Notes: generated from the sequence alone by a model not told the origin. DNA of 64,000 bases from Pseudanabaena biceps (GCA_013361095.1 JAATWA010000001.1:1900501-1964500); one strand, 5' to 3'; shown: positions 50,018 through 59,350, counted from the stretch's first letter. Translations and numbers: made by a program.

Positions 50018-51754
50018 ATGCCCAGATTTCAAAGCCGACTTTTTAATTGGATTGATCGCTCTTTGCCTGCTCAATTAGGACGCAAAGCAAGGCGATCGCT
50101 TGATCAAAAAATTGGACAAATCGTAGACCTATTCTCAGGGTTAAATTTTCAAGAGTTGCCGCGATTGCTTGCCTATCAAGTCGCTCGGGCGGCGCTATAT
50201 CCTGTGTATTTGATTTCTTCAAACGTAAAGCGTAATTTTCCTGCTCTCGATCGCAGTAAAGATGAGGCGCGGCAAAGTTTGCGATCGCAGGAAAGTGCAG
50301 GATTACTATCAGAATCAAAAATAAATTCTGATGAGATTGAAAACTTTAAGGAGTCAACTGAAAATCAAGTTCCCAATATCCCTCTCACCGAACCTCCCTT
50401 ACTTTTGCGTCCTCTAGTCAAATTTTTAAATTGGATTGACCGCACTAAAATCAAGCTAGATCGAAATATTACAGCGCTAGTTAAGTCTCCATCGAATCGC
50501 CTAGCCAATATTCGCCATCCTAATTCGTCTCAGTCTGCACCTTCAAAGCGAGATTTAGTAAGGATTTCTAATCGTATTTTTGCCGAGATTTGGCAACAAC
50601 AAACTGAACAGAATAATAATGCTCAGGATAGGGATGCAAGCTCATTAAAAGAAAATAATGGCTTAGCAGAAGTTACCGCTCTAGGGAAAAACGATAAGCT
50701 CGAACAGTTGCGAAGACTGATCGAAGCGGCGATCGCCTATTTCTTTGGAAGTCAAGCAAGTTCAAGTTCTGATCCTGAGAATAATAGTTTAAGCAGTGAT
50801 CTTGATAATTTAGAACTAAAAGGGATAGAAACATCTCAAACTAACTCTTTAAGTGATGATCCTAAATTAAAGCACCAAAAAATTAAACCTAGTCGCAATC
50901 CCCCAGCTTTAGGAGATCGCCTACTTAATAGAAAATCATCATCAGATAATTTACTTTCTAACCAAGTCTCGACAGGTGAAATCGCTGAAAAAGCGCCCCT
51001 CGCGACATCTAATCTAGAACGTTTGCGCGATCTGATCGCGGCAGCAATTGACTATTTTATTAGTAAGCGATCGCTGGGTAGAAATGAGTCAAATCAGCTA
51101 AATGGAAATCAAAATCTCCAGTCTATTCAGCAATCGTCTGACACCTTGGAGCGATCGCCAGCTAAATCTCCTGATGTCTCCCTAAATGAGCAAGATACCG
51201 AATCATCTAGCTCGCTTCAGTTAGATGATCAACTTGATCGTTTACGCAAATTGATAGCAGATGCGATTGATTATTTCTTTGGTAATCAGCGATCGGCTTC
51301 AGTTCTGGAAGAAACATCAGAAATAGAAGTAACCGAATCAGCATGGCTCACCATGGAAGATCTCTTTGGTGATGATAATGGTCCTTGGCCGCTTCCCTTA
51401 GAATATGAATCAGTAGCCTTCACTAAGTCACCTGACTTGACTGCCCTTAATTCATCGGGTGAGTTACAGAGTTTTGAAACTACTACCAGCCAACTATCTC
51501 AAGATCTTCTAGAAGGAGGCTTAATCTTTGAAGAAAATCTATTGGAATATCAACAAGCTCAATTTGAAAGCGATCGCCCTTTGAGAGCATGGATTGAAGC
51601 CAACGCCACAATTTTGGGCTATGCCTATAATCCGATGATGACCGTAATCTTCTGGTTCGATGAATTAGTTCTCAAGATTGAGAATTTAATTATTGCGATT
51701 TGGAAAAAGCTGATTAGCATTCCCAAACGACTATTAAAGTCCCCTAAAGATTAG
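50018..51754 (+). CDS. Protein with three LxxLRxLIxxAIxYFFG repeats, function unknown
   Basis: The 578-residue product has an N-terminal FNWIDRSLPAQLGRKARRSL segment that is echoed near residue 143 (FLNWIDRTKIKLDRN). It then has three similar repeats at about residues 228 (LEQLRRLIEAAIAYFFG), 333 (LERLRDLIAAAIDYF) and 406 (LDRLRKLIADAIDYFFG), separated by Ser/Asn-rich acidic linkers. The C-terminal 60 residues hold TVIFWFDELVLKIENLIIA. The repeats look like amphipathic helices. There is no signal peptide. I know no family for it. It follows the permease pair by 21 bp. Confidence 0.7.
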   Translation: MPRFQSRLFNWIDRSLPAQLGRKARRSLDQKIGQIVDLFSGLNFQELPRLLAYQVARAALYPVYLISSNVKRNFPALDRSKDEARQSLRSQESAGLLSESKINSDEIENFKESTENQVPNIPLTEPPLLLRPLVKFLNWIDRTKIKLDRNITALVKSPSNRLANIRHPNSSQSAPSKRDLVRISNRIFAEIWQQQTEQNNNAQDRDASSLKENNGLAEVTALGKNDKLEQLRRLIEAAIAYFFGSQASSSSDPENNSLSSDLDNLELKGIETSQTNSLSDDPKLKHQKIKPSRNPPALGDRLLNRKSSSDNLLSNQVSTGEIAEKAPLATSNLERLRDLIAAAIDYFISKRSLGRNESNQLNGNQNLQSIQQSSDTLERSPAKSPDVSLNEQDTESSSSLQLDDQLDRLRKLIADAIDYFFGNQRSASVLEETSEIEVTESAWLTMEDLFGDDNGPWPLPLEYESVAFTKSPDLTALNSSGELQSFETTTSQLSQDLLEGGLIFEENLLEYQQAQFESDRPLRAWIEANATILGYAYNPMMTVIFWFDELVLKIENLIIAIWKKLISIPKRLLKSPKD

Positions 51755-51780
51755 CGGTGCGGCGCTCCGCGCCGCTAATC
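51749..51780. terminator. Imperfect GCGGCGC hairpin after the repeat-protein gene
   Basis: A stem of GATTAGCGG with CCGCTAATC and an inner GCGGCGC overlaps the stop at 51754. It is a weak terminator candidate. Confidence 0.55.
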
Positions 51781-51807
51781 CTTGGGTTTTAATGTCTATT
51801 TTTAGAC

Positions 51808-51914
51808 TGGGAAAGGTGTAGAACATAAAACCCAATAATTGTCTGGCGGTGCGGAGCGCCGCCAGACAATTATTGGGTTTTGATTTGTCCTGAAACAAAT
51901 GACTGTAGCGGTAG
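51808..51914. mobile_element. Hairpin element, TATAGC/GCTATA family, inverted copy 3
   Basis: Outer parts (GTAGAACATAAAACCC on the left, TTTTGATTTGTCCTGAAACAAATGACTGTAGC on the right) are the reverse complement of the elements at 17101 and 27175. The central stem is 51827-51852 with 51856-51881 (GGA loop, one G-T pair). It lies between the repeat-protein gene and the end of ccdA. Confidence 0.7.
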
Positions 51915-51916
51915 TT

Positions 51917-52645
51917 TTAGACTTGAATTTTGCTCAAAATAGAAAGTGTGCCAAATCCAATTAAGATAACTCCACTCGCATAATTGAGCCAACTTGACCA
52001 GCGGCGAAATTCTAAAAAACTCTTGATCACGCCTGTAAATGTCCCTGCGATCGCCAGTGGTAAAACCGAACCAATCGCATAGGCTAGCAGAAACTCTGTT
52101 CCTACTAGCAAATTGCCTGAACCTGACACCCAAGCCAACAAAGTCACCAGTACAGGCGTACTACAAGGGGATGCCACAAATCCAAATGACAAGCCAATAA
52201 GTAGCGATCGCAGTCCTTTCGGTAAACTTGCTGACACTTCCCAATTACCAAAGCTAGGTAAACGCAAAGAAATTACTTCCAATAGCTGTAATCCCATCGC
52301 GATCGCGATTAGCCCCATAGCCACTGACCAACCCCAAGCCGTTTGTCCATAAATCTTACCTAGCAAAGCCGCTGCTAGTCCAAATCCTGTTAAGGCGATC
52401 GCAAATCCTAAACAGAACCAAGCTGATTGCAATGCCGATTTCCATGTACTTTGAGATTCATAACCACCGATATAGCCAATGGTGAGAGGCAACATCGATA
52501 AAGTACAGGGAGTAAGACTAGTCACCAGTCCCGCCAAAAAGACTACGCCCACACTTGACCAAGAGGCTTGACTGAGTTGACTATTGACTAAAGTATTAGA
52601 CCATTGCTCAAGGTAATAGAGCCAATTTGCGAAGGATGGAAACAT
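51917..52645 (-). CDS. ccdA: Cytochrome c biogenesis protein CcdA
   Basis: The 242-residue membrane protein has the two Cys-containing membrane motifs of CcdA: LVTSLTPCTLSMLPLTIGYIG and FGFVASPCSTPVLVTLLAW. Six hydrophobic segments are visible. CcdA passes electrons across the thylakoid membrane to the heme-ligation proteins, for assembly of c-type cytochromes. ccsA or ccs1 is not adjacent. It is transcribed alone, divergent from the methyltransferase gene. Confidence 0.93.
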   Translation of the reverse strand: MFPSFANWLYYLEQWSNTLVNSQLSQASWSSVGVVFLAGLVTSLTPCTLSMLPLTIGYIGGYESQSTWKSALQSAWFCLGFAIALTGFGLAAALLGKIYGQTAWGWSVAMGLIAIAMGLQLLEVISLRLPSFGNWEVSASLPKGLRSLLIGLSFGFVASPCSTPVLVTLLAWVSGSGNLLVGTEFLLAYAIGSVLPLAIAGTFTGVIKSFLEFRRWSSWLNYASGVILIGFGTLSILSKIQV

Positions 52646-52731
52646 AGATATTTAAAGTTAAGAGGTTTGTTATAAATTCAGATACAGCTATAAAATTTCA
52701 ACAGACTGCAAGCAGCTATACTAAAAGATAT

Positions 52732-53580
52732 ATGAATAATGTAACTCGCTACCAAAATGCTGCTCTCCAATATTACCGAGATCTAACTGGTTCTTCCTAT
52801 TTGCACTATGGTTATTGGGATCCAATTCCAGCACCTTCAGACGAACTGACCGTCAGCCAGTTGCGGGTCGCTCAAGAGAAATACGCAACCCATCTTCTAT
52901 CTTTTTTACCCACAGATATTCACACTGTACTAGATGTCGGTTGTGGTAATGGAGACAATGCGATCGCAATGCTAGAAAAAGGACTGAAAGTAGAAGGATT
53001 AGCACCCGATCCTCTTCAAGAAGCTGATTTTCTAGAACGTACTCACGGTAAGGCAATATTTCACGTTGACACTTTTCAAGAGTTTGTGAAAGATCCTCAA
53101 AAATATTCTCCACAGCTTACCTATGACTTAGTTTTATTTAGCGAAAGTAGTCAATATATGTCGCCAGAAATGATTGCTGAGGGGTCAGCGACGGTGGTGA
53201 AATCTGGCAGTTATGTACTGCTAGCAGATATGTTACGGAAAGATCCCGAATATCGTGAAGGTATGTTTTCTAATTGTCTAGTAAATTCTGACCTGCATAA
53301 AGAAATGGAAAAAGCTGGCTTTAAGCTAATCAAGACTGACGATATTTCCGCTCATATTGCCCCAACTTTGGATATCTGTGTGCAGAGTTTTCAAACCTTT
53401 GGGGTTTCCACAATGAAATATATCGCCAATCTCATTGCGATCGCAGTTCCACCAATCTATAAAGTTCTGCGCTACTTCTTAGGCAAACAAACCAAGAAGT
53501 TGATTACTGAAGGACTTCAAGCATCTAATCTTTTCCATAAGCACCTGTGCTATGAAATTCAGCTTTGGCAAAAGATCTAG
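52732..53580 (+). CDS. SAM-dependent methyltransferase
   Basis: The 282-residue product has the SAM motif VLDVGCGNGDNAIAML near residue 67 and the cobalt-like small-molecule methyltransferase start YYRDLTGSSYLHYGYWD, a pattern seen in the cyclopropane/sarcosine/tocopherol group. The C-terminal segment IANLIAIAVPPIYKVLRYFLG is hydrophobic and may be a membrane anchor. Its substrate is unknown; it is not clearly a tocopherol or quinone methylase. Confidence 0.75.
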   Translation: MNNVTRYQNAALQYYRDLTGSSYLHYGYWDPIPAPSDELTVSQLRVAQEKYATHLLSFLPTDIHTVLDVGCGNGDNAIAMLEKGLKVEGLAPDPLQEADFLERTHGKAIFHVDTFQEFVKDPQKYSPQLTYDLVLFSESSQYMSPEMIAEGSATVVKSGSYVLLADMLRKDPEYREGMFSNCLVNSDLHKEMEKAGFKLIKTDDISAHIAPTLDICVQSFQTFGVSTMKYIANLIAIAVPPIYKVLRYFLGKQTKKLITEGLQASNLFHKHLCYEIQLWQKI

Positions 53581-53581
53581 T

Positions 53582-53682
53582 TATAACTATGCCGAGCTAC
53601 TGGATCGCCGTCAGGACATAAAGCCCAAGAGCCGCCACGCTCTCTTGGGCTTTATGTCCTGACTTGGCTGGCTACAGCTATA
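53582..53682. mobile_element. Near-palindromic element ending in TATAAC/GCTATA
   Basis: The stem 53611-53631 with 53642-53662 (TCAGGACATAAAGCCCAAGAG and complement, 10-base loop) is framed by TATAACTATGCCGAGC and GGCTGGCTACAGCTATA, which resemble the ends of the elements at 17101 and 27175. It is a diverged relative. Confidence 0.5.
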
Positions 53683-53702
53683 CATTTCCAAACCAATAAA
53701 AA

Positions 53703-53722
53703 ACCCTACTTCGCAGTAGGGT
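53703..53722 (-). terminator. Intrinsic terminator for the high-light-inducible gene
   Basis: ACCCTACT (53703-53710) pairs with AGTAGGGT (53715-53722) around TCGC, and the minus strand then runs into a T-rich stretch. Confidence 0.8.
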
Positions 53723-53775
53723 CAAATAATCGTTTTTACTTTGTCTCAAACATTTAGATTAGGAACATTCAGGGG

Positions 53776-53985
53776 CTATAGGTTGCCAAGCCACCAGATC
53801 AAACCATGTCCTGTAGAAAATTCAAGAATTAACAAGGATACAAAGCCAATCATCGCTAGTCTTCCATTCAAAAGTTCTGCATAGGGTGTGAAACCAGCTT
53901 TCTCGGTTTCTTCAACATACATCTTTGGTTCGACTGCAAAATTGTTAAGTACACCGCGATCATCGACTCTATAACTGTTACTCAT
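53776..53985 (-). CDS. hli: High-light-inducible (HLIP/Scp) protein
   Basis: The 69-residue product has one membrane helix with the chlorophyll-binding motif FTPYAELLNGRLAMIGFV at residues 32-49, as in Hli/Scp proteins related to plant light-harvesting proteins. The C-terminus GLIWWLGNL is typical. It binds chlorophyll and carotenoid at thylakoids and protects photosystem assembly in strong light. The gene is a single unit with its own terminator. The gap 53986-54150 holds the hairpin at 54104 and a short inverted repeat, no gene. Confidence 0.93.
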   Translation of the reverse strand: MSNSYRVDDRGVLNNFAVEPKMYVEETEKAGFTPYAELLNGRLAMIGFVSLLILEFSTGHGLIWWLGNL

Positions 53986-54103
53986 GGCTTTGCTCGTTGT
54001 TTTGTTTCTTTATGTTAAGAAATATAACAAATGATTTCAAGTCTCGAATCTAGCCAAAGACGTGGATGAGACATCCGCTATACCTACATAAAGAGGTATA
54101 GCA

Positions 54104-54136
54104 AGAGAGAGGCGGAGCTTTGCGCCGCCTCTCTCT
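54104..54136. repeat. Hairpin with GGCGGAGC core
   Basis: AGAGAGAGGCGG pairs with CCGCCTCTCTCT, with one A-G mismatch in the inner stem and a TTT loop. It lies downstream of the PAS/pentapeptide gene. Confidence 0.7.
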
Positions 54137-54150
54137 GTTTCGGGAAATAG

Positions 54151-56343
54151 CTAGTCCAGCTTTGCCCCAGCTAAATCAGCATCTTCCAAATCTGCGCCGC
54201 GTAAATCTGCGCCGCGTAAATCTGCGCCTAGCAAATTTGCCCCTTGCAAGTTGGCACTTTGCAAGTTAGCCCCGCGTAAATCTGCGCCTCGCAGGTTCGC
54301 AGACTGCAAATTAGCCCGATGGCAGTTACTACCATTGAGAGATGCGCCACTAAAGTTTCCCCCCGCAAGATCGGCTTCTATAAGGTTAGCACCGCGCAAA
54401 TCTACCCCTGCAAAGTTTCGTTCTCCTGCTTCATATTCAAATAATAGTTGCTCGGCTTTATTTGCACCAAGATGAATCATCGACGTAGACTGATCCCCAA
54501 CTAAAGCTATTAAAGATTGATCTGATGGCTCAATGACTTGAGAACTGCGATCGCCTAGTTCCTCAATGATCCGTAATACTCCAACAATATTGCCTTGAGA
54601 ATCATGAACTAAAACCGTAGAGATGCTGACCGAAATCCAACTGCGATCAGGTAACTGTAGAGTCATAGGCATACCAATTACAGGTTTACCCGCCAACGTA
54701 TCGAGAATCACCGATTGCAAGGCGATCGCTTGTGACTCAGGAATATTTTGAGTTGAATAGCCACCAACTTTATTATTCCAAGCAAGTAAGCGATCGGCGG
54801 CAGCATTCCACAATAGAACTTTACCTTCAGGGCTTAGAATATCGATCGCCACTGGTACAGCCTTAATAATCGCTCTTAACAGTTCATTAGTTCGTTGCAG
54901 ATTTGATTCGGCTTCTCCGCGTTCGCTAATATCAATACAAACACCGTCAGCAAGGACTAATCCTGAATCAAGACGATAGTAACGCGCAATATTTTGTACC
55001 CATTTAACCTCACCAGAAATTGCGATAATCCTAAACTCATGGCGGAAAGTGGCGAGCTTATCAAACCCCGCCTTAATCAAGGCTTTAAATTGATCAACAT
55101 CTTCAGGATGAATCAAATCTAATATTTGGTAAGGATTAGAAATGGCATACCTTGGCGCAATGCCGACGAGATCGATCAACCCATCACTAATAAATGGCAC
55201 AGAAATTTTCCCCGCATCATTCATCGCTAATCTATAAAGGGTAGCGGGCATACTGGCGGCGATCGCAGCGAGGCGTTGTTCACTCTCCTGTAAGGCATAC
55301 TCAGTGAGTTTGCGTTCTGTAATGTCACGGGAGTTAATCACTAAGCCCTGCACATTATTATCTTGGAGAAGATTGCAGCAAACTGATTCTAAATAAACCC
55401 AATCTCCATTAATATGCTGGTGGCGCATCACAATCGGGGAAGAGACAGAGAGAGTATCAACCGAATTGGTTAAGAAATCTTGGAAAATTGGCAAGTCATC
55501 AGGATGAATAAAGCGAATAAACTTCTTGCCGACTAAATCTTCAGGCATATAGCCCAATGTCCGAAAAATAGCAGGACTACAATATTGAGTGGTGCTATCG
55601 ATATCTAAAATATTAACAATGTCAGAGGAATGCTGCATCATCGCGCGTAGCTTGGCTTCGTTACGGATCAAGCTGCGAGAAATACGACGTTGCTCATCGC
55701 GTTCTACCCGAATTTGGCGATCCATGAGATTTAACTTGGCATTCATCTCCGCTACGCGCACTTCTAGTCTTTGATGAGACTGCTGTAATTTGTCTGTTTC
55801 CTGTTTGCGTTGGGTGATGTCCTGAATCCACCAACGCATACCGATCACTTTTCCATCCGATAAATCGCGAATACTGATAATCGTAAAGCTGGCATCAAAG
55901 GGCTGTCCTGTGGGAAATTGCATCCTAAAGTCGAGACTTTTGATGTTCTGTCCTCTTTGTAATTGCCCAATCAATCTTTGAAATTGTTCTTTATAAGTAG
56001 GATAAACAAAGTTTTCTAGATTTTGACCAATGGGAAGTGAGCCAAACATGAGCATGGCAGCGCGATTTGCTTCGGTAATTGACCCATTGGCATCGGTGAC
56101 AAAGTAGCCATCGGGGGCAAAATCAAACAGTTCTTGATATCGCTCTAGTTCTACTAGTTGCGATCGCTGATTGATTTGAAGTTCGGTCAGGTTATCTTGT
56201 AAAACTTTAATAGCATCTTCCAGATTAAGACTCTTGGTTTCGATCCCCAGAGAAGATGATACAGATGTGGCTGCAATATGTTCTAGTTCATGCAGTTGCT
56301 GAATCGAGGCTGCGATTAGTTCGAGACCAAGGTGCATTCCCAT
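54151..56343 (-). CDS. PAS-domain protein with C-terminal pentapeptide repeats
   Basis: The 730-residue product has four PAS/PAC units (starting near ELFDFAPDGYFVTDANG, DIVNILDIDSTTQYCSP, MPATLYRLAMNDAG and PVAIDILSPEGKVLLWNAA). The C-terminus is a pentapeptide tail of about 85 residues, with ADLRGANLQSANLQGANLLG and similar. There is no kinase, GGDEF or other output domain, so the pentapeptide helix itself may be the output or a protein-binding part. The encoding DNA shows 15-bp near repeats at 54180-54300. Another ATG lies two codons later. Confidence 0.85.
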   Translation of the reverse strand: MGMHLGLELIAASIQQLHELEHIAATSVSSSLGIETKSLNLEDAIKVLQDNLTELQINQRSQLVELERYQELFDFAPDGYFVTDANGSITEANRAAMLMFGSLPIGQNLENFVYPTYKEQFQRLIGQLQRGQNIKSLDFRMQFPTGQPFDASFTIISIRDLSDGKVIGMRWWIQDITQRKQETDKLQQSHQRLEVRVAEMNAKLNLMDRQIRVERDEQRRISRSLIRNEAKLRAMMQHSSDIVNILDIDSTTQYCSPAIFRTLGYMPEDLVGKKFIRFIHPDDLPIFQDFLTNSVDTLSVSSPIVMRHQHINGDWVYLESVCCNLLQDNNVQGLVINSRDITERKLTEYALQESEQRLAAIAASMPATLYRLAMNDAGKISVPFISDGLIDLVGIAPRYAISNPYQILDLIHPEDVDQFKALIKAGFDKLATFRHEFRIIAISGEVKWVQNIARYYRLDSGLVLADGVCIDISERGEAESNLQRTNELLRAIIKAVPVAIDILSPEGKVLLWNAAADRLLAWNNKVGGYSTQNIPESQAIALQSVILDTLAGKPVIGMPMTLQLPDRSWISVSISTVLVHDSQGNIVGVLRIIEELGDRSSQVIEPSDQSLIALVGDQSTSMIHLGANKAEQLLFEYEAGERNFAGVDLRGANLIEADLAGGNFSGASLNGSNCHRANLQSANLRGADLRGANLQSANLQGANLLGADLRGADLRGADLEDADLAGAKLD

Positions 56344-56431
56344 AAACAATCCATGTTTTAATCAGTCTTTCAAGACTTAACTAGTATAGCTGTCGCCACT
56401 CGCTTCTTACTTTTTGTATCGGTACTTTGTG

Positions 56432-56496
56432 CCAACAATCAAATAAAAGTAAAGGGTGGCGCGAAGCGCCACCCTTTACTTTTATTTGATTGTTGG
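56432..56496. repeat. Perfect hairpin spanning the helicase stop codon, 31-bp arms
   Basis: Arms 56432-56462 and 56466-56496 pair perfectly with a GAA loop. The stop TAA of the helicase gene (56482-56484) and its last four codons lie inside the right arm. Termination of the helicase transcript here is likely. Confidence 0.9.
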
Positions 56497-57801
56497 TTTG
56501 GCAATAGTCTTGCGTGACTGAGATGTTTGTGGCTTTGCAGATGGCTTACTGGACGAAGATGAAGACCTTGAAGGGTTGTAATCTCTCCTTGGCTGATGCT
56601 TCTGTTGTCGCCCAACTTGGATTGGTTCAGGTTTAGCGCGAGGGTCTGGCTCAAACCCCGCAATAATTTCTTGAGGTAGCGATCGCTTGATCAATTTCTC
56701 GATATCAGCGAGAAACTTACGCTCATCTACGCAGACTAGCGACAGTGCTTCACCTGACGAGCCAGCGCGTCCTGTGCGACCGATGCGATGCACATAGTCC
56801 TCTGGCACATTGGGCAGCTCGTAGTTCACCACATGGGGCAACTCGCTAATATCTAGACCCCGCGCCGCGATGTCTGTGGCGACTAGCACCTGTAAACTAC
56901 CGTCTTTAAATTTACCTAGCGCACGGGTACGCGCCGCTTGGCTTTTGTTGCCATGAATTGCCATCGCCACAATGTCATCTTGATGCAATTGCTTAACGAG
57001 GCGATCGGCTCCATGTTTGGTGCGGGTAAATACCAGCACTTGATACCAATTGTGAGTCTTGATCAAATGGGTCAGCAAATCTCGCTTGCGATCGCGATCG
57101 ACGGGCAGAACTCTCTGCGTGACCAGATCAGAAGTGGCATTTTGGCTGGCAACTTGCACCATCACAGGCTGATTAAGCAAAGTATTGGCAAAGGATTTAA
57201 TCTCGTCGGAGAAAGTTGCCGAAAATAATAGATTTTGGCGACTTTTGGGCAATAAAGATAAAATGCGGCGAATATCACGGATAAAGCCCATGTCTAACAT
57301 GCGATCGGCTTCATCAAGCACCAAGATTTCAACCTGAGACAAATCTAAACGACCCTGCTGCACATGATCTAAAAGTCGCCCCGGGGTTGCCACCAAAATT
57401 TCTACGCCACCGCGAAGGCGATTAATTTGAGGATTAATATTCACGCCCCCAAAAATTACCATTGAGGTCAGAGGTAAATGTCTACCATACATCTGCACAC
57501 TCTCTTCGACTTGGGCGGCAAGTTCACGGGTGGGTGTAAGGATCAAAGCACGGATAGCGATTTTGCCAGCAGGCGATCGCTTAACCACTTTGTCTGACAG
57601 CTTTTGCAAGATCGGTAAAGTAAAACCTGCGGTTTTACCAGTACCAGTCTGAGCGGCTGCTAATAAATCACGACCCGACAGCACTACGGGGATCGCTTGA
57701 GCTTGAATTGGGGTGGGGCTTGTATAGCCGCGTGCAGTTAGAGCGCGAACAATTTGAGCAGATAAGCCAAGCGCCGCAAAATCAAGTACAGAAGAAGACA
57801 T
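56482..57801 (-). CDS. DEAD-box RNA helicase
   Basis: The 439-residue product has the Q motif and AAQTGTGKT (Walker A), [12 protein letters not shown] in [16 protein letters not shown] and [10 protein letters not shown], so it is a RhlE-like helicase. A basic, Ser/Arg/Lys-rich tail from about residue 390 probably binds RNA. It remodels RNA with ATP, perhaps in cold response or ribosome assembly. The end of the gene overlaps a long hairpin, and the final KPTIK residues are repeat-encoded. The upstream spacer 57802-58468 holds only repeats and one doubtful small frame. Confidence 0.93.
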   Translation of the reverse strand: MSSSVLDFAALGLSAQIVRALTARGYTSPTPIQAQAIPVVLSGRDLLAAAQTGTGKTAGFTLPILQKLSDKVVKRSPAGKIAIRALILTPTRELAAQVEESVQMYGRHLPLTSMVIFGGVNINPQINRLRGGVEILVATPGRLLDHVQQGRLDLSQVEILVLDEADRMLDMGFIRDIRRILSLLPKSRQNLLFSATFSDEIKSFANTLLNQPVMVQVASQNATSDLVTQRVLPVDRDRKRDLLTHLIKTHNWYQVLVFTRTKHGADRLVKQLHQDDIVAMAIHGNKSQAARTRALGKFKDGSLQVLVATDIAARGLDISELPHVVNYELPNVPEDYVHRIGRTGRAGSSGEALSLVCVDERKFLADIEKLIKRSLPQEIIAGFEPDPRAKPEPIQVGRQQKHQPRRDYNPSRSSSSSSKPSAKPQTSQSRKTIAKPTIK

Positions 57802-57939
57802 AAAACTCCAAATTTTCCAAGGTTGTATTCAGCCTGTCGCTGCAAGATCTGCGATCTTTTAACCTTACCAATCCTTAGAGTTTTGCAACATTTCTAAGAA
57901 TCTAAAACCTTACCCAGTGGGATTTTAAAGCTTCAAAAA

Positions 57940-58086
57940 ATGATTTTCTTTAAGAGATTTACTTACTCAAATAAAGATAAAGCTATTTTTGAAATTGGTG
58001 ATAGACAGACTAGAGACAGAATTTATATAAAGTGCCAAGAGTATCAAGAACTGGGAGAAGACACTAAACTTATAGACACTGGATGA
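57940..58086 (+). CDS. Doubtful small open frame in a repeat-rich spacer
   Basis: Forty-eight codons begin MIFFKRFTYSNKDKAIFEIG. There is no clear ribosome-binding site and no known family. It lies between the helicase start and the 131-bp element at 58131. It could be the remnant of a longer gene or a chance frame. Confidence 0.2.
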   Translation: MIFFKRFTYSNKDKAIFEIGDRQTRDRIYIKCQEYQELGEDTKLIDTG

Positions 58087-58130
58087 TTATACACCAGTAA
58101 AAGAAAATGCAAATTTGCTCTGGCGATCGC

Positions 58131-58261
58131 CAGCAATTCTCATTATGAAACCAATTTTGGGGTTTGCAGCGCCTAAGGCGCTGCAAACCCCAAAATTGGT
58201 TTTTTGAAAGCCAGCCGTAGGCTGGCTTTCAAAAAACCAATTTTTATATTGAGAATTGCTC
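58131..58261. mobile_element. 131-bp MITE-like element, second full-length copy
   Basis: The ends CAGCAATTCTCATTAT and ATATTGAGAATTGCTC frame two perfect stems with cores CAGCGCCTAAGGCGCTG and GCCAGCCGTAGGCTGGC. The length equals that of the element at 16929-17059, whose reverse complement shares its backbone. The flanks carry TGGCGATCGC on both sides (58121-58130 and 58262-58271), a likely 9-10-bp target duplication, though this contains the common HIP1 sequence. Confidence 0.85.
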
Positions 58262-58295
58262 TGGCGATCGCGCTAGTCACAGTTTGATAAAGATT

Positions 58296-58338
58296 CAAGA
58301 ATTGCATGGCGGTGCAAAGCGCCGCCATGCAATTCTTG
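58296..58338. repeat. Hairpin with GGCGGTGC core, 20-bp arms
   Basis: Arms 58296-58315 and 58319-58338 pair with one G-T step and an AAA loop. It lies upstream of the glycosyltransferase-like gene. The rest of 58339-58468 has no feature I recognise. Confidence 0.8.
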
Positions 58339-58468
58339 GCAAACCTAAGAAGGACAAGAAGCCCCGTAACTTACTTCTGAGGTTTGTGCCCTAACAAGAC
58401 TGGCGACAGCTATAATTTTTTTTGTAGTGGTCAGCCCAAAACAAACCTGAAGAAAAAACGAGAGATAC

Positions 58469-59314
58469 ATGGTCAACATTGGTTATCATACCGCCAGAAT
58501 CCAAGCGGGTTTTCTCAGGTCAGTATATAAAGCAAGTATTTCAGTTATCGCTGGCTTGCCAATTAAGCAATCTAGACAAGTTCCTATTAAAGTTTATGCC
58601 CTATCCTGCGAGCGCGACTTACCCGAACAAGTCGCTAGTCTTCGCTCTTTTCTAAAATATGTGGGTATCCCAGACCAGTTCACAATTATGTCTGACGGAA
58701 GCTATACCCCAGATAGCATCAACCTACTTCAAAGCATTCATCCCTGCGTAGATGTGCAGCTTTTAACCAAATTTCAAAGAGAAGATTTGCCAAACTCGGT
58801 GTATGCCTATGCCTCAAAGCAAGCAATGGGAAAAAAGCTTGCCGCCTTAATGTCAATTCCCATTGATGGCGCGACTCTCTATACTGACTCTGACATTTTG
58901 TTCTTTCAAGGAGGTTCCAATTTAGCCGATTTAGCCGAATCCAAAGATTCTCATACCTACTATTTACCCGACTGTAAAAACTCTCTTGACTCAAGACTTA
59001 TCTATGAAGAAGTAGAGCAACGGGAGCCAATTAATGCGGGATTTATTTTGTTTAAAAGCGGATTAGATTGGCAAGAACCAGTTAAGAGATTGGCAGAGCT
59101 AAGCGAACCGCCCAACTATTTTTCTGAGCAAACAATTGTCAACTTGACGATTAAACGTAATCAAGGAATTGCTCTCGATCGCCATAAATACATTATGAAT
59201 GTCGATGATCAGTTCATTTATCCCGACCAATTTGCCAGTAAAAAAATTGCAATGCGACATTATGTAAGTGATGTCAGACATAAGTTTTGGCTGTCAGTGT
59301 TTTTCAAAGCTTAA
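58469..59314 (+). CDS. Glycosyltransferase-like protein (GT-A type)
   Basis: The 281-residue product has the DxD-type metal motif LYTDSDILFF near residue 137, with a nucleotide-sugar fold around it (IKVYALSCERDLPEQVASL, SIPIDGATLYTDSD). A late INAGFILFK segment fits a GT-A acceptor region. It probably transfers a sugar in cell-envelope or exopolysaccharide synthesis. It precedes the HAD gene by 75 bp in the same direction, and both are likely to act on surface polysaccharide. The donor and acceptor cannot be named. Confidence 0.65.
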   Translation: MVNIGYHTARIQAGFLRSVYKASISVIAGLPIKQSRQVPIKVYALSCERDLPEQVASLRSFLKYVGIPDQFTIMSDGSYTPDSINLLQSIHPCVDVQLLTKFQREDLPNSVYAYASKQAMGKKLAALMSIPIDGATLYTDSDILFFQGGSNLADLAESKDSHTYYLPDCKNSLDSRLIYEEVEQREPINAGFILFKSGLDWQEPVKRLAELSEPPNYFSEQTIVNLTIKRNQGIALDRHKYIMNVDDQFIYPDQFASKKIAMRHYVSDVRHKFWLSVFFKA

Positions 59315-59323
59315 ATCAAGCAT

Positions 59324-59350
59324 CATGGGCGGCGCTTTGCGCCGCCCATG
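59324..59350. repeat. Perfect hairpin between glycosyltransferase-like and HAD genes
   Basis: Arms 59324-59335 and 59339-59350 pair perfectly with a TTT loop and the GGCGGCGC core. It lies 10 bp after a stop and 40 bp before the next start. Confidence 0.8.
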
